DNA from: Heliocybe sulcata
Lineage: Eukaryota > Basidiomycota > Agaricomycetes > Gloeophyllales > Gloeophyllaceae
NCBI GenBank assembly: GCA_004369045.1
Contig: ML213512.1
Coordinates: forward strand, 801,510 to 865,509
Reading direction: 5' to 3'
DNA: 64,000 nucleotides
Shown: positions 22,668-35,296 of the stretch, in pieces
Layout: the number at the start of each line of letters is the position of its first letter
Position numbering within the stretch: the first letter of the stretch is position 1
Program-made: the position numbers and the translations under genes
The notes under the pieces: model-generated
Database searches by the model: none
Seen by the model: the letters and a program-made list of their open reading frames with translations, nothing else
Told to the model about the DNA's origin: nothing

Positions 22668-23443
22668 TACGAGCAACCTGCTCTCGTAGATGACCAGCCG
22701 GCTGTCGCAGCCACAATCGAGATTCCAGTCGACAGTAGGAGGTCGTACCAGAAAGTAGGTAGCACCGGATAAGAGCGAGTTCCGTCGAGTACAAGCCAGT
22801 ATGCTGAAAATGGATAATCCAGATTCCAAGCATTTATACCGTTCTTATACCGCTCAATCTCGCAGTGCTGACACTCGTAGTGGACCGCGGTACGTTGCGG
22901 GTCAGAACCTTTCATCACGGCGCAGTTCCGCTCCGCCCGAACGAGCCCAAAGCAGGAGGACGAACTTGACTGCGCATGCACGGGATGAAGTGACGGCCGT
23001 CTTCCCGCCACCCGGTCAGACTGCGAAGACTAACGGTACCGGATAGCTCTGTCATGTCTAGGAGGGTGCCGAGTCAGTCAGTCTTGATACGTATCTGATT
23101 ATGGGCGAACTGACAGATTGATCCTTCCTGGCAAAGGACCTACCAACTCGCCTTCACCGGACCGCTGGAACTCCGGATATGTTCTTCCATCCCCCATCTT
23201 CACGTGAGGAACTGAACCGGAGAGACAAGCCTATGGAGCGTACCTCGGGTACCCTGCCCTTTTCTGGCCAACGGAAACGGACGGCCATAGGATTGCATGG
23301 CAACTTCGTTCGCATGGAAGCTGTGCGGAAAGCGCAGTATGTGGAAGGATGCAGAGGTCGGGGATCTCAGTAATGTCCACTTAGATCGCCTTGGGATAAG
23401 GCCTAAGAGCACGCCGTGGGGATGCAGAGTACGCAGAAAATCT
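22668..23443. other. intergenic between convergent GNAT3 and IMPACT genes
   Basis: No supported gene. Open frames here run antisense or have no features. The corresponding spacer on the right arm is 38400-39170. Confidence 0.45.
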
Positions 23444-24256
23444 TCAGGCCAAATTTCGCTTCTTCGCGGTGATACCCTTCACACTCTTGATAGAGCTCTC
23501 TCTGGCACTGATAAGACGCCGAGCTTTCACGACGTCGAGGGATTCAAGTAGACTCGTATAGTCATGAGCTTTCTTCGTTTGCTCTCTCTTGGCAGCTGGC
23601 GACTCGTCCTTAGCAGGTAATTCCTCAGCTTCGGCACCTGGGGACGTCGAAGACAGCTGGGCGAGCTCATCCCGGAGTCTACCCAGCTCTTCATCGAAAG
23701 CAGTAAGAACGGCAATGCACTCTTCCATATCCTGCTTCCGCTTGAACGACCGGCATACCTCCCGCGCACAAGTCTCGATATGCTCGAATCGCGCTGGTCC
23801 GAGCATGATCCCGCCGTACCTGCGCTCATACGAAGTCGGATTTCAGCCATCATCGAGGAAAGTGAAGCCATACCATCTGCTAACAATCACTATCACATCT
23901 ATCACACCCTCCGTCTGCATGACCTTCAAGATCTTGTTCCCTCCATACCGTTCCCCGTCGTCCTCCCACCCGCTTTGCACCTCAAAGTCATCAACGCCTT
24001 CTAGCCCGGTCTTGCCTTCCTTTAGCACCATGCATCGCCAGGCAGCGATTTCATGACTCGCGGGTTTTGCCCCGTGCACGACGTGCTTGTGGTGCTTCAA
24101 GACAGCACGAGCGTCCGCCGGCGTCGAGGCTTTATATGCAGATGCGACAAAGGTGGACTTGCGGTCACGTATCTCCTGGGAAGTTGCGAGCACCTGCCGC
24201 GGTGTTTTTGACGAGCTGACGAAGGAGTCAAGCGTAGACGTTGTGGCAGGAGGCAT
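23444..24256 (-). CDS. IMPACT/UPF0029 domain protein, copy 1
   Basis: Protein with the IMPACT N-terminal (UPF0029) fold. In eukaryotes this domain occurs in YIH1/IMPACT, which bind Gcn1 and restrain Gcn2 kinase; here the preceding RWD domain is missing, so the role may differ. Exons 24256-23874 and 23819-23444 flank a 54 bp intron (GTATGG to GCGCAG). The splice makes the family motif SRW-YGGIMLGPARFEHI. Upstream blocks are KSTFVASAYKASTPADARAV and WEDDGERYGGNKIL. A charged C-terminal extension ends in KSVKGITAKKRNLA. The start MPPATTSTLD is preferred because it is conserved in copy 2. It is divergent from the NFKBIL1-like gene, with 160 bp between starts, which suggests a shared promoter. Confidence 0.85.
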
Positions 24257-24416
24257 AGCTGTGGCCGTGGGAAGGGAAGAGCGCATCTTGCCACAATTGT
24301 GGCTCTGGCCGAAACGTCACTTCCACGTGGCCGCAGGATTCTTGCCGTTGTCGCTTCCTTCGAGCCACAATCATCCTCCGTCTGGTATATAACTGCTCTT
24401 ATACCCATCTGAGACC

Positions 24417-25555
24417 ATGGCCTCTGGGAAACTGCACATGAAAGAAACGCCGGCCGAACGTCAAGAACGCGAACTGCGGAAAGCCCGCAAGGCAGCTAAG
24501 AAAGCAGCCAAACGCGCCGAACGTCATCGGGACCGGGACGACTCCTACGACTCAGCCGACTCCTCGCGACGCAAGCGCCGCCGCACCGACCACCGTCCTC
24601 CTCCTCCAGATCCGTGGGACGACAGCGACGCCGAATACGGCCCTCCACCTCCCTCTACGAAACCCGACTACGAGACTCTACAGGCTGAACTAGAGGAACA
24701 GCGATGGCGCGAAAAAATGTGGGACGCCATGGACGATGAGAGCATGTTCACCGCAGGCAGCAGCAGCCGACTAGACCAACTCGAAACGGAGATGAACTCG
24801 TACGCACACATACCGAAGCACTGGCAAGGTCCCCACGCAGGCGGCGACGTGAGCGACATCGCTGGCATTGATCCAAACACGATGGAGGATGAGGAATACG
24901 CGGAGTGGATTAGAGTCGGGATGTGGCGGTACGTCTCTACCATCATCTGCTCTCATCTGCAGAGCCTGAGATCTTTGTGGGTGGGTGGTTGTGCAGGAAA
25001 AAGAACCCAGACTACTACGCTGAACAAGCTAGAAAACAAGCCGCAGAGGAATCTCGCAAGGCAAAGGAGAAAGCCATGAGAGAAGAGACGAAACGACTCC
25101 AGCGTGAAGCCGAAGAGGAGAACAAACGCAAACGGGCTATGCGCGATGCTAGGAAGACGGCGGAGGCGCGCGAGCGGTACAAGGAAGGCTGGAAGACCCT
25201 TCTCTCTGCTCCAGCGCAGGACGGAGAGTCCCTTGAGTTCTGCGATATCCCGTGGCCCATCGCCCTTCCAAAGAAATCATCTGTATCTACGGACGACATC
25301 ACCCTTGACGCCATCTCCTTGTTCCTCTTCTCCATACTGGACGCGTCGTCCCCGTCTAACGACAGTGATACCCCAGCGACTGAAAAGAAGACAAAGAAAG
25401 AACTCGTTCGCGACACCCTCCTCCGCTTCCACCCTGACAAATTCGAGGGCCGCGTCCTTCGTCGCGTCAGGGACGACGACAAGGAGAAGGTGCGCGAGGC
25501 GGTGGGCAAGGTCGCCCGCGCATTGAATGAGCTGATGGGGAAGGTCGACTCATAA
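24417..25555 (+). CDS. NFKBIL1-like protein with J-domain-like C-terminus
   Basis: Homologue of NF-kappa-B inhibitor-like protein 1, a conserved eukaryotic protein linked to mRNA processing; ankyrin repeats of the animal protein are not seen here. Exons 24417-24928 and 24997-25555 join as MWR-KKNPDYY to 356 residues. The N-terminus is very basic (KAAKKAAKRAERHRDRDD), the middle has a PPPPDPWDDSD segment, then a long charged helix around 25020-25200 (EESRKAKEKAMREETKRLQ). The C-terminus has the diagnostic LLRFHPDKFEGRVLRRV with HPD as in J domains, followed by KVARALNELM. A TATA-like TATATAA lies at 24386-24392, close to the ATG. The length and order agree with fungal relatives. Confidence 0.85.
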
Positions 25556-26270
25556 GTAGAGGTGGCAGGACCAGCTCTGGCCATGGTTAGACTGCACTGG
25601 TACCATGGAATTCTGGTTGTTTCAGCTCCTTGGTGGACGAGTCCATTGGCCGCCAGGCTCGGGGACGATGTCAGTGTCCCCATCTGCTCACTGTCTACTC
25701 AAATTGCAGTGACACATTGGGAACCTGTATGGTCTAGCCCACTGCCTGTGGGATGGTTACCTCTTACCGACACTGTCGCCGAGACACGTCGCGGTCGACA
25801 ATCACTTTGGACGAGCCATTATCCGCGCATCGACAAGGGCCTCAGCCGTCAGCTGCGTTTTTTGATGTAACGTGGCTACCTCGGTCAAACAACCAATTCG
25901 CTGCGCCGCGAAGCTGGTGCCCTCCATGGAGGACCTGTCATTGGCTCGAAATTCGGCAAAAGCGTCGTTGCTTCAGTCACTCAGTCACTTACCTCGCCAT
26001 GAGCAGCGGTGCAGTACCGCTCATATGTGGGGTACACTTCGATATTTGCCTTCTGTCCTATACCGCCTCCTAAATACAACAATACTCTACCGCTATAGAT
26101 TAATATATATCGGTCCAATAATATCCGCGTATCCCCACAGCGAACGGCAGGCCTACCCTGCCGTTGTCGAGTCTAAGCAATGCGCAACGAACGACAATAA
26201 CACTGGAATGATAAAGCGATAGTACAAATGCAAGACAACACGACCCGAAAGTCCAAGCGAGTCCGGAATA
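25556..26270. other. intergenic between convergent genes
   Basis: Shared 3' region of the NFKBIL1-like gene and the CSC1-like gene. I see no gene; it presumably holds the two 3' UTRs and polyadenylation regions. Confidence 0.5.
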
Positions 26271-29200
26271 TCAACCTGCAGAGTAGCCCCGCTGGAACGT
26301 ACCCCGCCCTGCTATATTCTCATTAGAGGGTGTGGAGGCATACGGGCGGTGCACAGGTGCCATCCTGTAACCCTCCGCAGGCTGATGCGGTGGTGGGGGA
26401 TACTGCGGCGGATACTGAGGCAATGGGGGCACGTCTCCAGGCGTGGTGGGGTAGCCCGGATATGAATTCAACGACGCTGTACTCTGCGCTCGCGGGTCAA
26501 AGTAGCCCATCTGCTGCGGCGCCGCCAGGAGCGGCTGTTGATCCTGCCCAGGGTCGAATCTGCTGAGCTCAATCTCGTTCGCGGGCGTCCCTAGTCGAGA
26601 GGGACCCTGTGCCATATAGCGATCGTAGGCAAGCGAGCGAGCTCCGACGCCTGCCATAGAAGGCGCCGGTGATGAGCGTCCGTTTGCGTAGTATGCCGAC
26701 TTCGAGGGGTGGAGGGAAGCGGCGTCCCCGAAAATGTTGGTTGACGCCATAGATCGTGCGTCCCAGTCCAGCTCTCCACGATCACGTTGGTACAGTGCTG
26801 GGTCGTAGTCCAAGTTCGTCTGAAACACAACCATAAGACATGTACAACAAGAAGATAGGACGATGCACATACCTGCTCGATACCTGCAATCTTGATGCCA
26901 GATACCACTTGTGTATCCATTGTCTGCCCTCCATACTCCGCCATCTGCGCCTTATCATTCGCAATCTTGCCTGAATAGACCTGAGACAGCAGAGGCATCA
27001 TCTTGGCGTGCAACATGGGCGTGAACAGCTCCGAGTGAAGCGCTGGGTGTCCGAACCGCTTCTCGAGACGATTGCCCGAGGTATCCCCACGCGCAGAGTG
27101 GACCTTGGCCAGTCGCAGTTCTTCCTCAGACGGTATGTAGTACCGGAACTGCCGGTCGAAGGTGCGGTTGAGATATCCCTTGAATATCAGGAGGAAGAGG
27201 ATTGGAGGAAGCGTCGCGACCCAGTGCCACGACGTCCATCCCATCTGCAGACCCATTGCTGCAATCAAGATCAGATACCTTTCGAACTTCGACGACATCG
27301 TAAGGACTTACTCAACGTCATCAATGCTTGCATGAGGATGACGGACGCCAGGACACGGTTGATGACAGGGTTCCATAAGCGCTGTCCAGATCTTATCAGC
27401 TCAGACAGATTGCGAAACAGCATGCGGACATACCCCTCCAGTCTCGACTCGCGAAACGAACACGAACATCAGTTGGTACTTGTACACCCAGGAGCTGATC
27501 CAGAACACAACCGCAGCAGCCGCTGCGACGAGCGGTGCCAACGGAGCGAAGACGAAGCCCACGCATACCATGAAAAGCTACGAGCCGACGTATCAGTCAA
27601 CCATTGTAGCTTGCTCTACTGCCTAATATACTCACGATGTTCGAGCTGAGGCAAGAAATTGGCGTCAGGACCATCTTAAAACGAGGAGATAGCACTTACT
27701 AGTAGATGGCATACTCGAAATCCGGAGGCCGCGTCCAGTCCCGAATATCTCTCGGAGTCCGACCAAACGCATGTGTCTTGAACGTCGTCCAGACGAGGTT
27801 GAGAATCTGAGCCAAGTCAAATACCGCGAGGAATCCACGAAGACTGGGGGTTATCAGTGATTAGGACCAGAGACCAGCACAGGTGAGTGGAATGCTTACG
27901 GGAAGAACGTGAGCCAGTACGACGACTGGCCGATGTACGTCTGGTTGATAGATTCCGGTAGCTCTGGAGAAATGAACGGACGGACTTCAAAACGAAGCGA
28001 TAGAGGAAACCAGCTATGGTGCGTACCTTTCAGATTTGAGATGATCTGGCTGAAGCTCTTATGTTCACCAATCAGGATGACAACCTGAGAGACAGATTCT
28101 GCCCAACAAAACATTCAGCAATCAATGCCGTCCAGGAAGGGAGAGGCAGAAACCAGCTTACTGAAGCCAACACCAATGAGCGTGAAGATGATAAGCTGCG
28201 AAATGACGAGAAAAGCGAAGTAGCGAGCGACGACTGCACGGTCAAGTCTGGAATGTGTGTGGGCACCCATGTACCGTGTCAACCTGCGAAGGGATCATAT
28301 ATCAATCAGGGAAGTTTGGAGGTGGTGTGCACAAACTACTCACCATCGCATGAGAACAGGCAAGAAATAACCGAAAATCGCGGAGACTGTAGGTGGAAGG
28401 ACACCAGAGACGATAGCAAAGCTAGTCTCCGAGCTGTCAGCCCACTCCTTCAGAAACGGCACGTATGCTGAGATCTACTACCTCCGTCAGAAATCTTCTC
28501 CTTCATTGAGAAACAACGATCCCGCTCACAGAACTCAAATTCGCCAAAATCGAAATGGCAAACAACGGCACTGTGTTGAAGAAGCACACCACCGCCAAAA
28601 ACAGGAATCCAATCATCCTAAGCCTCGCGACCTCTCCGGGGCTTTTCGTGATATTGCTCCAAATAATGTCCTTCGGGTTCGGAGCCAGGGTAATGGCGGT
28701 GCCCTTGGGCTTCTTGTTCCGCAGCAAGTTTGCGACAATGTGCGCGTAAGGAACGGCAGCCATTGATGCAAAGCCGTAGTTCTCAGGCTTGCGCTTGTCT
28801 ATTTGGTACCGGTACTCCTCGACCGCAGCTTCCGTGCGACGCAGTTTGGCGCTGGCATGACCGGGTGATAAGCTACAAGAGACGGCACAGCATGTAATGA
28901 GTGGTGCTTACGTATAGAAGTCGATCGCGTCCTTCTTCTCGCCCCCGCAGCACATGAATCCATTCAGTCGTATCTGAGGGCGCTCCCTCCCAATCCTGCC
29001 GCCCTTCAAATATCTGACGAGCACCTTCTCGAGCTCGCGCACGGTCTCGTTGTGGTATTCGATGAGCTCCGGGAGCCTTCCCACCCTTCTCCCAATGTGG
29101 ACGGACGTGGTCGGGTACGGCACCTGCACGCTCTCGAAAATTGCGCGGATGCCTTCGTCGGACTGCAAGGACTTGGGCACTCCCAGGACCAAAAGAGTCC

Positions 29201-29916
29201 GAGCGTAGAACGATTGCTGGTACTCGGGGCTGCGGAACCAATTTTGCCGGAGACGCACCATGTTCTTCCAGTGCACATACACAAATCCCATCACCAGCCC
29301 CGCAATTCCGTACGTCACCGCTATGTGCACAAAGAGGAGGTTGGTCCCATAGATGTTACTAACGGTCAACATGGAGAGGATATCGGGCTTTGTATTCGAG
29401 TGCTCGTAGTTCTTGAGGTTGTAGGTCAGGTTGACAGGGATGAGAGTCGCACAGACGAGAGCGGCAATGGCGGTGAAGAGCCAGCGGAGCATGCGCAGGA
29501 AACGCAGGAAGGCGATAGCGTCAAGCCCGATCTTCTCGACGAGGTCGGCTTCATGGTAGTGCAGGATGGGAGAGATCCAACCAAGCGCCGAGTCGGAGAT
29601 AGCGGGGGGCTTTTGGGCGCCTGTGTGGTACTTTACTTTCGGCTCGTATATGACCTGAACTGCATTGTCAGTATGACGAGGTACAGCATTAAGGGTAACG
29701 ACGCACCTTGTTCCTTGGGCGAAGGATGTTGAAGACAAATATTGTGCCAAACTGCACGGTCACGTCAACGCACCGCCTCCTTGCTTGCTGCCCTCAGACA
29801 CTCACCGAAACAATCGTCATCAAGATGACCTGCGAGGCGACAGCCCGTGAGGACACCGTACGGCCCACATTGCTCTGGATGAGCTGGTCAATTGCGTTTG
29901 TCGTGTTAGAAGACAT
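26271..29916 (-). CDS. CSC1/OSCA-like (DUF221) calcium-permeable stress-gated cation channel
   Basis: Large multi-pass membrane protein of the CSC1/RSN1/PHM7 family, mechanically or osmotically gated cation channels. The ATG at 29916 opens MSSNTTNAIDQLIQ with a first helix; short exons then encode FGTIFVFNILRPRNK and IYEPKVKYH. The exon at 29640-28908 has the N-terminal RSN1 membrane domain (GWISPILHYHEADLVEKIGLD split over lines, FLRFLRMLRWLF) and the cytosolic PHM7 domain beginning near RTLLVLGVPKSLQSDEG. The C-terminal half (28870-26880) carries the seven-helix DUF221 region, including DIIWSNITKS, DRAVVARYFAFLVISQ, WLTFFPLRGFLAVFDLAQ and NLVWTTFKTHAFGRTPRD. The tail is Pro/Tyr/Gln rich and disordered, ending near GTFQRGYSAG. 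At least ten introns are needed, and no disabling change was seen. Confidence 0.9.
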
Positions 29917-32900
29917 GGCGGCTCGGCATGCAGAGGGTCGTTACTGCGGCGAGGAGTCGGGGGTGGAATTAATGAAGTTTGCTGGCGAATATTGGTGCCG
30001 GTAGGACCTGCGGTACCGTATAGAGAGAGATGGGAGTCAAGCGAGGTGAAAGGGAACTCGAGATGGTCTGTCAAGTAGCCAGCTCTGACAGATAGAGAGA
30101 GAGAGCTCTTCGAGCAGGGAAGCCTGGGGCAGTTGCGTTGATTGCCACCATTTCGCATGGCCACCCCTAGTTACGTAAGCGGCTTTTGTTTCCGACGCTC
30201 CTTCGGGCAACAATGGCCTCGTTGTTCCCTTGTTTCGTTGCTAAGTACGAAGCCGTCGGAGGAGAATGTCGTCCGGTGCGGGATGTTGTAAAGAGGATTC
30301 AAATGAACCGGGCTCTTTGCTTTTCTCTGTAGGCCAGGAGAACCGCTGACGGACTTCATATCTTCCCTCCTGGCCTGAAATAAGCAGGAAGAAGCGTCAT
30401 ATTTGACGGTTCGACACACCTGGTTTATCAACGCGTTTCCCGGTGTCCCAGCGGCTTCATAGGGGAAGCCGCACAGGTGCTTGCGTGCCACAACAATGCT
30501 GCCTCGAGATGCGTATATGTGTAAGTCCCATCACATTATCGACTTACCTGCCCAGGATAACTCGTGCTGATTCCTTGAGGTGAAAGTAATTCTGTCAAAT
30601 ATTGCTGGAACATTGGAAGGAAAGAGGGTAGTACGCAGCCCGGCCACGGAGCAAGTATCGGTACGAGGAGAAGAAAAGCTTCACGTCTGTCACCTGCCTT
30701 CTAGTCATATGTTTACTTTGATACTGTGGTCTTCTTCTTTGTTGGAGTCATTCTTCGCTTCGCAGTGTACCCTGGTATCCATTTCCAGAAGGGGAAGCCA
30801 TGTTGCCGGAGTAGGGAAGATTCGTTGATAGTAAGCGATACCATGCGACCTTTACCAGTGGACATTTGTTGCCGTAGCCGCTCTTCGAATAGCTGAAACT
30901 TCTGGCCGTACGCAGGTTCCAACGCGCGAATATGCCTGCGAGAGGCGGCAGCAGACTCTTGAATACAAAGAACGGGCTCGGCAGGACATGGCCTGTAGCG
31001 GGTAATGGAGAAACGAAATGATAAGCGACTCGGATAGGTTGAAACTCTGTTACGTCCGGAGAACTGCTTGATGTATGTGCAAAAGTGCTAGGTATATGCG
31101 TCAAAATCTTGGGTATATGCGCCGTCAGTCAGCATAAGATCTTACTCAAGCGGAGAGCACTCACTTGCATCTCCGGTACGTCAACTATTGATATGTTCGG
31201 GGGATTCGCATGCTTCGCGGAGGCGGAGAGTAGCAGGTAGATGTGCTGTGATAGACGCTCCCGCCTCACGCAACCTTGCTGTGCACCAGTACCAGATGTG
31301 GAGGAGAGGGCTGGGTGCTTAGAGAGAGTTTTCCACCAAACGTGCATGAGCTATAAACAAACTGTAACATACGATGTATTTGCCTCGCGCGACGAGGCTC
31401 GGTACTATGTCCTGTAGACGGCGAGATTGAAAAGTAGCCAGTCCCAGCAGACTTGGGTCTCTCTATATATTTCGTCGTATCATCGCAATAATTGCACATC
31501 AAACAATGGCACTTCAAGACTCTCCCATCGGTTGTCTGAATATCATTGTCGGTTGTTCTTGCCGCCCACGTTGTCCAAATGTCAGGAGGTGTGATGTCGC
31601 GATTGAGAACTGTTACATACTATCAAGCAAAGGAATAGAGTTAGCCAGCAGAGATGTGGTACAGAGAGTATATGATGGGCCGGGAGAACCCCGGCTTCGG
31701 TTTCGGTTCGAAGTGACATGCGTCACATGCGCGTGTAAATGACCGCGTCGCGACGTGCCAATGTCACGTGGCGCAATTTACCAGGTCACAGAGTGCAGCG
31801 GCGTGGCTAGTATAGTTTCCGATGTACAATAATGCGATCTTTATGTTGCTTGACAGAGTTTCTTAGCATTACAAAACTTCACTCCACCTCCACCTGAAAG
31901 ACGGTATCGAACCACTGATAAATGGATAATCCGCAGAGCCTTGCTCACGTCCCCCCGATCGAGCGCCTTAAGTTCGCCGCTCACTCCACTCACAGAGTAT
32001 GAAGAGGGAAGCCAACTCTAGGGATATCTAGCAATATCTGACCTCTGTGGCTAAAGTCAATGGGTATAGTACTTGCGGACCTGAGTAGAATCAGCGAGAC
32101 TTCTAAAGGATAGCTCGGTAAGAGTTGCCGACATACCGGAAAAGGTAATTTGCATCCGATGGCGTTCGCAGGAGGCATCTCTAGCTATCCCATGCCACCA
32201 CATAACTGAACACGTTCTTAAGACTCTCCCTGCCGCGAGTTATCGAGTCCGGCAATCACCTTTTCCATGATCAGACCCATCTCTAAGGACTATAAGGCCT
32301 TTCCTTCACGCACGGAGCAGGCGGGAGTCAAGGCGGTACGGGCGCGAAAGATAGGCAAGTGGGCCACAGTGCACGTTCAGCCTCCGGTAGCCCAGGACAC
32401 AAACTCACAATAGTTGCAGTGTCGATCCATTGTTCTGGTCGACACGGGAGTGCATTACATCGGGAGACCGGGTGGCACGGTCGGGTGGGCTATTCAAGAG
32501 CATGGTGTGCGTGAGTACCAGGTCTTGAGGAATCAACTTTGTACGTCCTATCTGATTTTGTCGCCAGCTGTACGATAGCAACAGAAACCATGGATGCCAC
32601 CGGCAGCAATCGCAAGCTACACGGCGAGTAGGTGATTCCATCGTAACACGGAGGAGCAGCCGGATGATATTGCCTGGTATCGACTCTTCGAAATACCCTC
32701 CCTGTTGGCCGGTCTGGCCTCTTCCGGACGTCACTTGCGAATAATTCAAGCAAAATCACGCAATCCCCTCGCATGCCCAGCCAGAGCAGAGGAAACCTGA
32801 ATCGGAAGGAAGAGCGATGAGTCCACATAGAGGTTAGGGTAGGAGGCGTACAAAGATATATTTGTGTCTGCGACAGGTACTCGACTTGGGTTCGTGATAA

Positions 32901-33146
32901 CAGACTCAGCAACTAAGAAAAATCTGCGCACCCTCTAAGTGCTTGGGCGATCATATCTGCACAACTCTATCTCCCGACACGCCCGGTCTTACGTGCCTTC
33001 GGCCTGAACACGCGGAGAGTCCCAGAGCCTATGGGGCCGGGGATGCCCTCTTGTCTTGCGTAGCTTGCACAAATGGCCCACCTGTTCTGAACTCGTCAGA
33101 TTCTCATCGAAGTGACTTCTGATCTGATAGAAAACGGAGCGCAGAC
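29917..33146. other. long intergenic stretch near the symmetry centre, no supported gene
   Basis: 3.2 kb without a convincing gene. The longest frames (30748-31104, 32490-32912, both minus) have no conserved features, no plausible introns and no copy elsewhere in the window. The geometric centre of the inverted arrangement, near 31 kb, falls here. I looked for inverted repeats, terminal repeats and transposase motifs and saw none. Confidence 0.45.
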
Positions 33147-34243
33147 ATGGCGCGTGGGCCACGTAGTGCGAATACGGTTTCGCTCATTCAGAATCAGGGT
33201 GTTCCTTCCAATCGCGGCGCCGCTGTATCTCCCAGTCGCGATGCATTTAAGAGACGCGTAACCGTAGTTCCGAACCTTCCTGCCAACATTCGAGACTTCA
33301 CGAAGTCTGGCACATGCCCGTTTTCATATTACACATGGCTGATTAGAAAGCAGTCCTCTCATCGAGGATTAGCCCAGAATACAAAGACATACCAAAAGCG
33401 GGCAACTCTTGATGCGCTTACGCGGACTACTGTGGAGGTGATCCAGGCCTTGCGACGTGAGACGCGCCCTTCACTCGCGACCACCGTATCTTCTACGCAT
33501 ACTTCACGGGTAATAGTAGTCTCCACTTCCACTATGGCAAGGCCAATCGTCAAGAAGGCGGTGGCACAGCGCAGGGGAGTCGAATATGCCACCAAGGCTT
33601 TCGCAACTCTGGATCCGCCGCCTACGAATGTGGCGAGTGATACAGAGGGCGCGCCTGCTAAGGCCACGCATTCGCAGCGAACCAGTCATGGTTCGCTTCA
33701 AGGCGGTGCGAATTCACGCGTTGGACCTGTGAAAGTTGGCGGGGTGAGGCATCTCGCTAGCGTATCTGTCTGGCATCGCATGCTGATGACTGACACAATA
33801 GCGACGAGTCGGTGACCATGGAAAATCAGCATGGAGGGTAGGAATACATCAGAGAATGTCGGCAAACGTGCGTATCTCTCGTGAACGGCCGCATTTCCCT
33901 AGATCCGAAACAGATTTCGCGTCAGAAAATTCCATCGGCTCCAGAGGCGATAAACCCAAGCTGCGAGACTAAGCCCAGATCAGACGCGTTCAGGTTCTCC
34001 TGTTCCATTGAAGAGGCGAGATCGGTAGGGATCGGCCTCGCTAATGGGCAACGCTGGCAACCGCGCATCTCCTGCTGGCCCCTTCCAGACACCTCGTCAC
34101 AGGCATCCGGAACGGAGGCCACTCCAACTGGCATGGCTGAGCACGCGGTGATGGAATTAATTGAGGACGTCCCGCCGAGGCAGCTTCAGCTAGCGCGTAC
34201 TTCTGGCGAGTCTATAGATATGGATGTCGAGGAGCGTCGGTAG
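33147..34243 (+). CDS. D ORF, copy D2 (unknown, structure uncertain)
   Basis: Unrecognised. A 222-codon frame runs 33147-33815, Arg/Thr/Ser rich, with the repeated theme of a basic N-terminus (MARGPRSANTVSLIQNQG). A second frame at 33881-34243 ends GESIDMDVEERR; both could be exons of one gene through a short intron around 33815-33880, but I could not fix the borders. A degraded relative lies at 55220-56100 in the same position and orientation relative to a B-A pair, which supports this being a real unit. It occupies the place that C holds in the other two cassettes, but no similarity to C is visible. Confidence 0.4.
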
Positions 34244-35296
34244 GGGTGACGTTGTAGGATGCGATGGACGGATAAAGGAAAGGTGCGCATCGTCTCCATT
34301 TATTCCATGTCATTATCCCTGATCCAAGAACCTCCTCGCAGATTCCTCGAGAGCTTCGTCGGACCCTTGATATGCTTTCGAACGCTTCCAGATGTGATGC
34401 ATGCGCGAATATAGCTTGTTGTATTCTCTGTCGGCTTGTACTCCAGCTCTCTTCTTCCAGACTGTCAAGCATCGCTGATGCTACAGTATTGATGCGCACA
34501 AGCTGGCATCGTTTCTGAAGTGTCCAAACAGCGGAAGTAAGATAAGCGCGTTCCGAGGCCGCTGCAGCAAAGCCAATGAGTTACACTTCAGTATTGACCT
34601 TTCCGACGTACTTCAGGATTGTTCAGGCTCTACCGAGCTCAGGGGCAGCGAGGATAAGTATGAACGTCGTGAAGTAGGACGTAAAGAAGGTCCGGACAAT
34701 CCCGGACTGTGTTGGGGTTCTTCGTCGTCGTCGTCGTCGTTCACGCGCACGCCCGCCTGGAACGAAACAAAAGATATTTTCTTCGTAACGCTCTCTTTGC
34801 TTGCTTTCTTACCCTTCTGGTGGGCGGGTCCTTGAGCAGAATGCTCCATTCATGGGCAAAATCGTGTCTGGTGCTGGATTCCGCGTAGACGTCCGAATCT
34901 CCCCCGTCCGAATCTTCCCTCTGGTGGCCAGGAGTGAGTGAAGGAAATTCAAGCCTAGGCAAATCCGGGAACCGGTTTAGACGACCAGCGGAAGAAACTT
35001 CTCTGCAGGAACAGGCGACCGGTATCGTTCACGGCTTCTGATCACCTCGCCAATACGGCCGCGGTCCATCATACGCTTGCTCATTAGGTGCTTCCACCAG
35101 CAAGAAGTCAAATTCAGGATCAGCTGCTTTACTGTTCTCCCAGTATAAGTACAACGAGCTCCGCCTATTCGCTCAAATGCCCCATCCCCTCATGTCTAGC
35201 TCTTGGACAAATCTAGCGCACTATATGTCATGATCCTCAATGCTATGCGCAAAATGGCACGCCCACCTTCGCAAGGAAGCCTCCGTACTGCATGAT
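34244..35296. other. conserved 3' flank between D2 and B2
   Basis: Homologous in parts to 56240-57300 and 50900-51418. On the minus strand, a frame from 34962 (MPRLEFPSLTPGHQRED) resembles the beginning of frames in other copies, and a segment near 34310-34400 aligns with 56270-56390. Frames are not consistently conserved, so I do not call a gene. A (TCG) microsatellite lies at 34722-34740. Confidence 0.4.
34722..34740. repeat. (TCG)n microsatellite
   Basis: About six perfect TCG units; on the minus strand they would encode a short run of Asp in an uncertain frame. Confidence 0.8.

Larger units (their letters stand above)
9090..24283 (+). repeat. left arm of a large imperfect inverted duplication
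   Basis: Carries A' (part), A1, B1, C1, three GNAT genes and IMPACT copy 1 in this order. The same units occur in reverse order and on opposite strands in 37744-54145. The outer edge is where the A' remnant of the right arm starts; the inner edge is just upstream of the IMPACT start codon. Confidence 0.75.

Noticed and set aside
29917-33146. Possible transposon or origin at the symmetry centre
   Set aside because: I saw no transposase motif, terminal inverted repeat, target duplication or AT-rich core.
34722-34740. TCG run as evidence for an acidic protein gene
   Set aside because: The surrounding frames are not conserved in the homologous flanks, so it is treated as a simple microsatellite.
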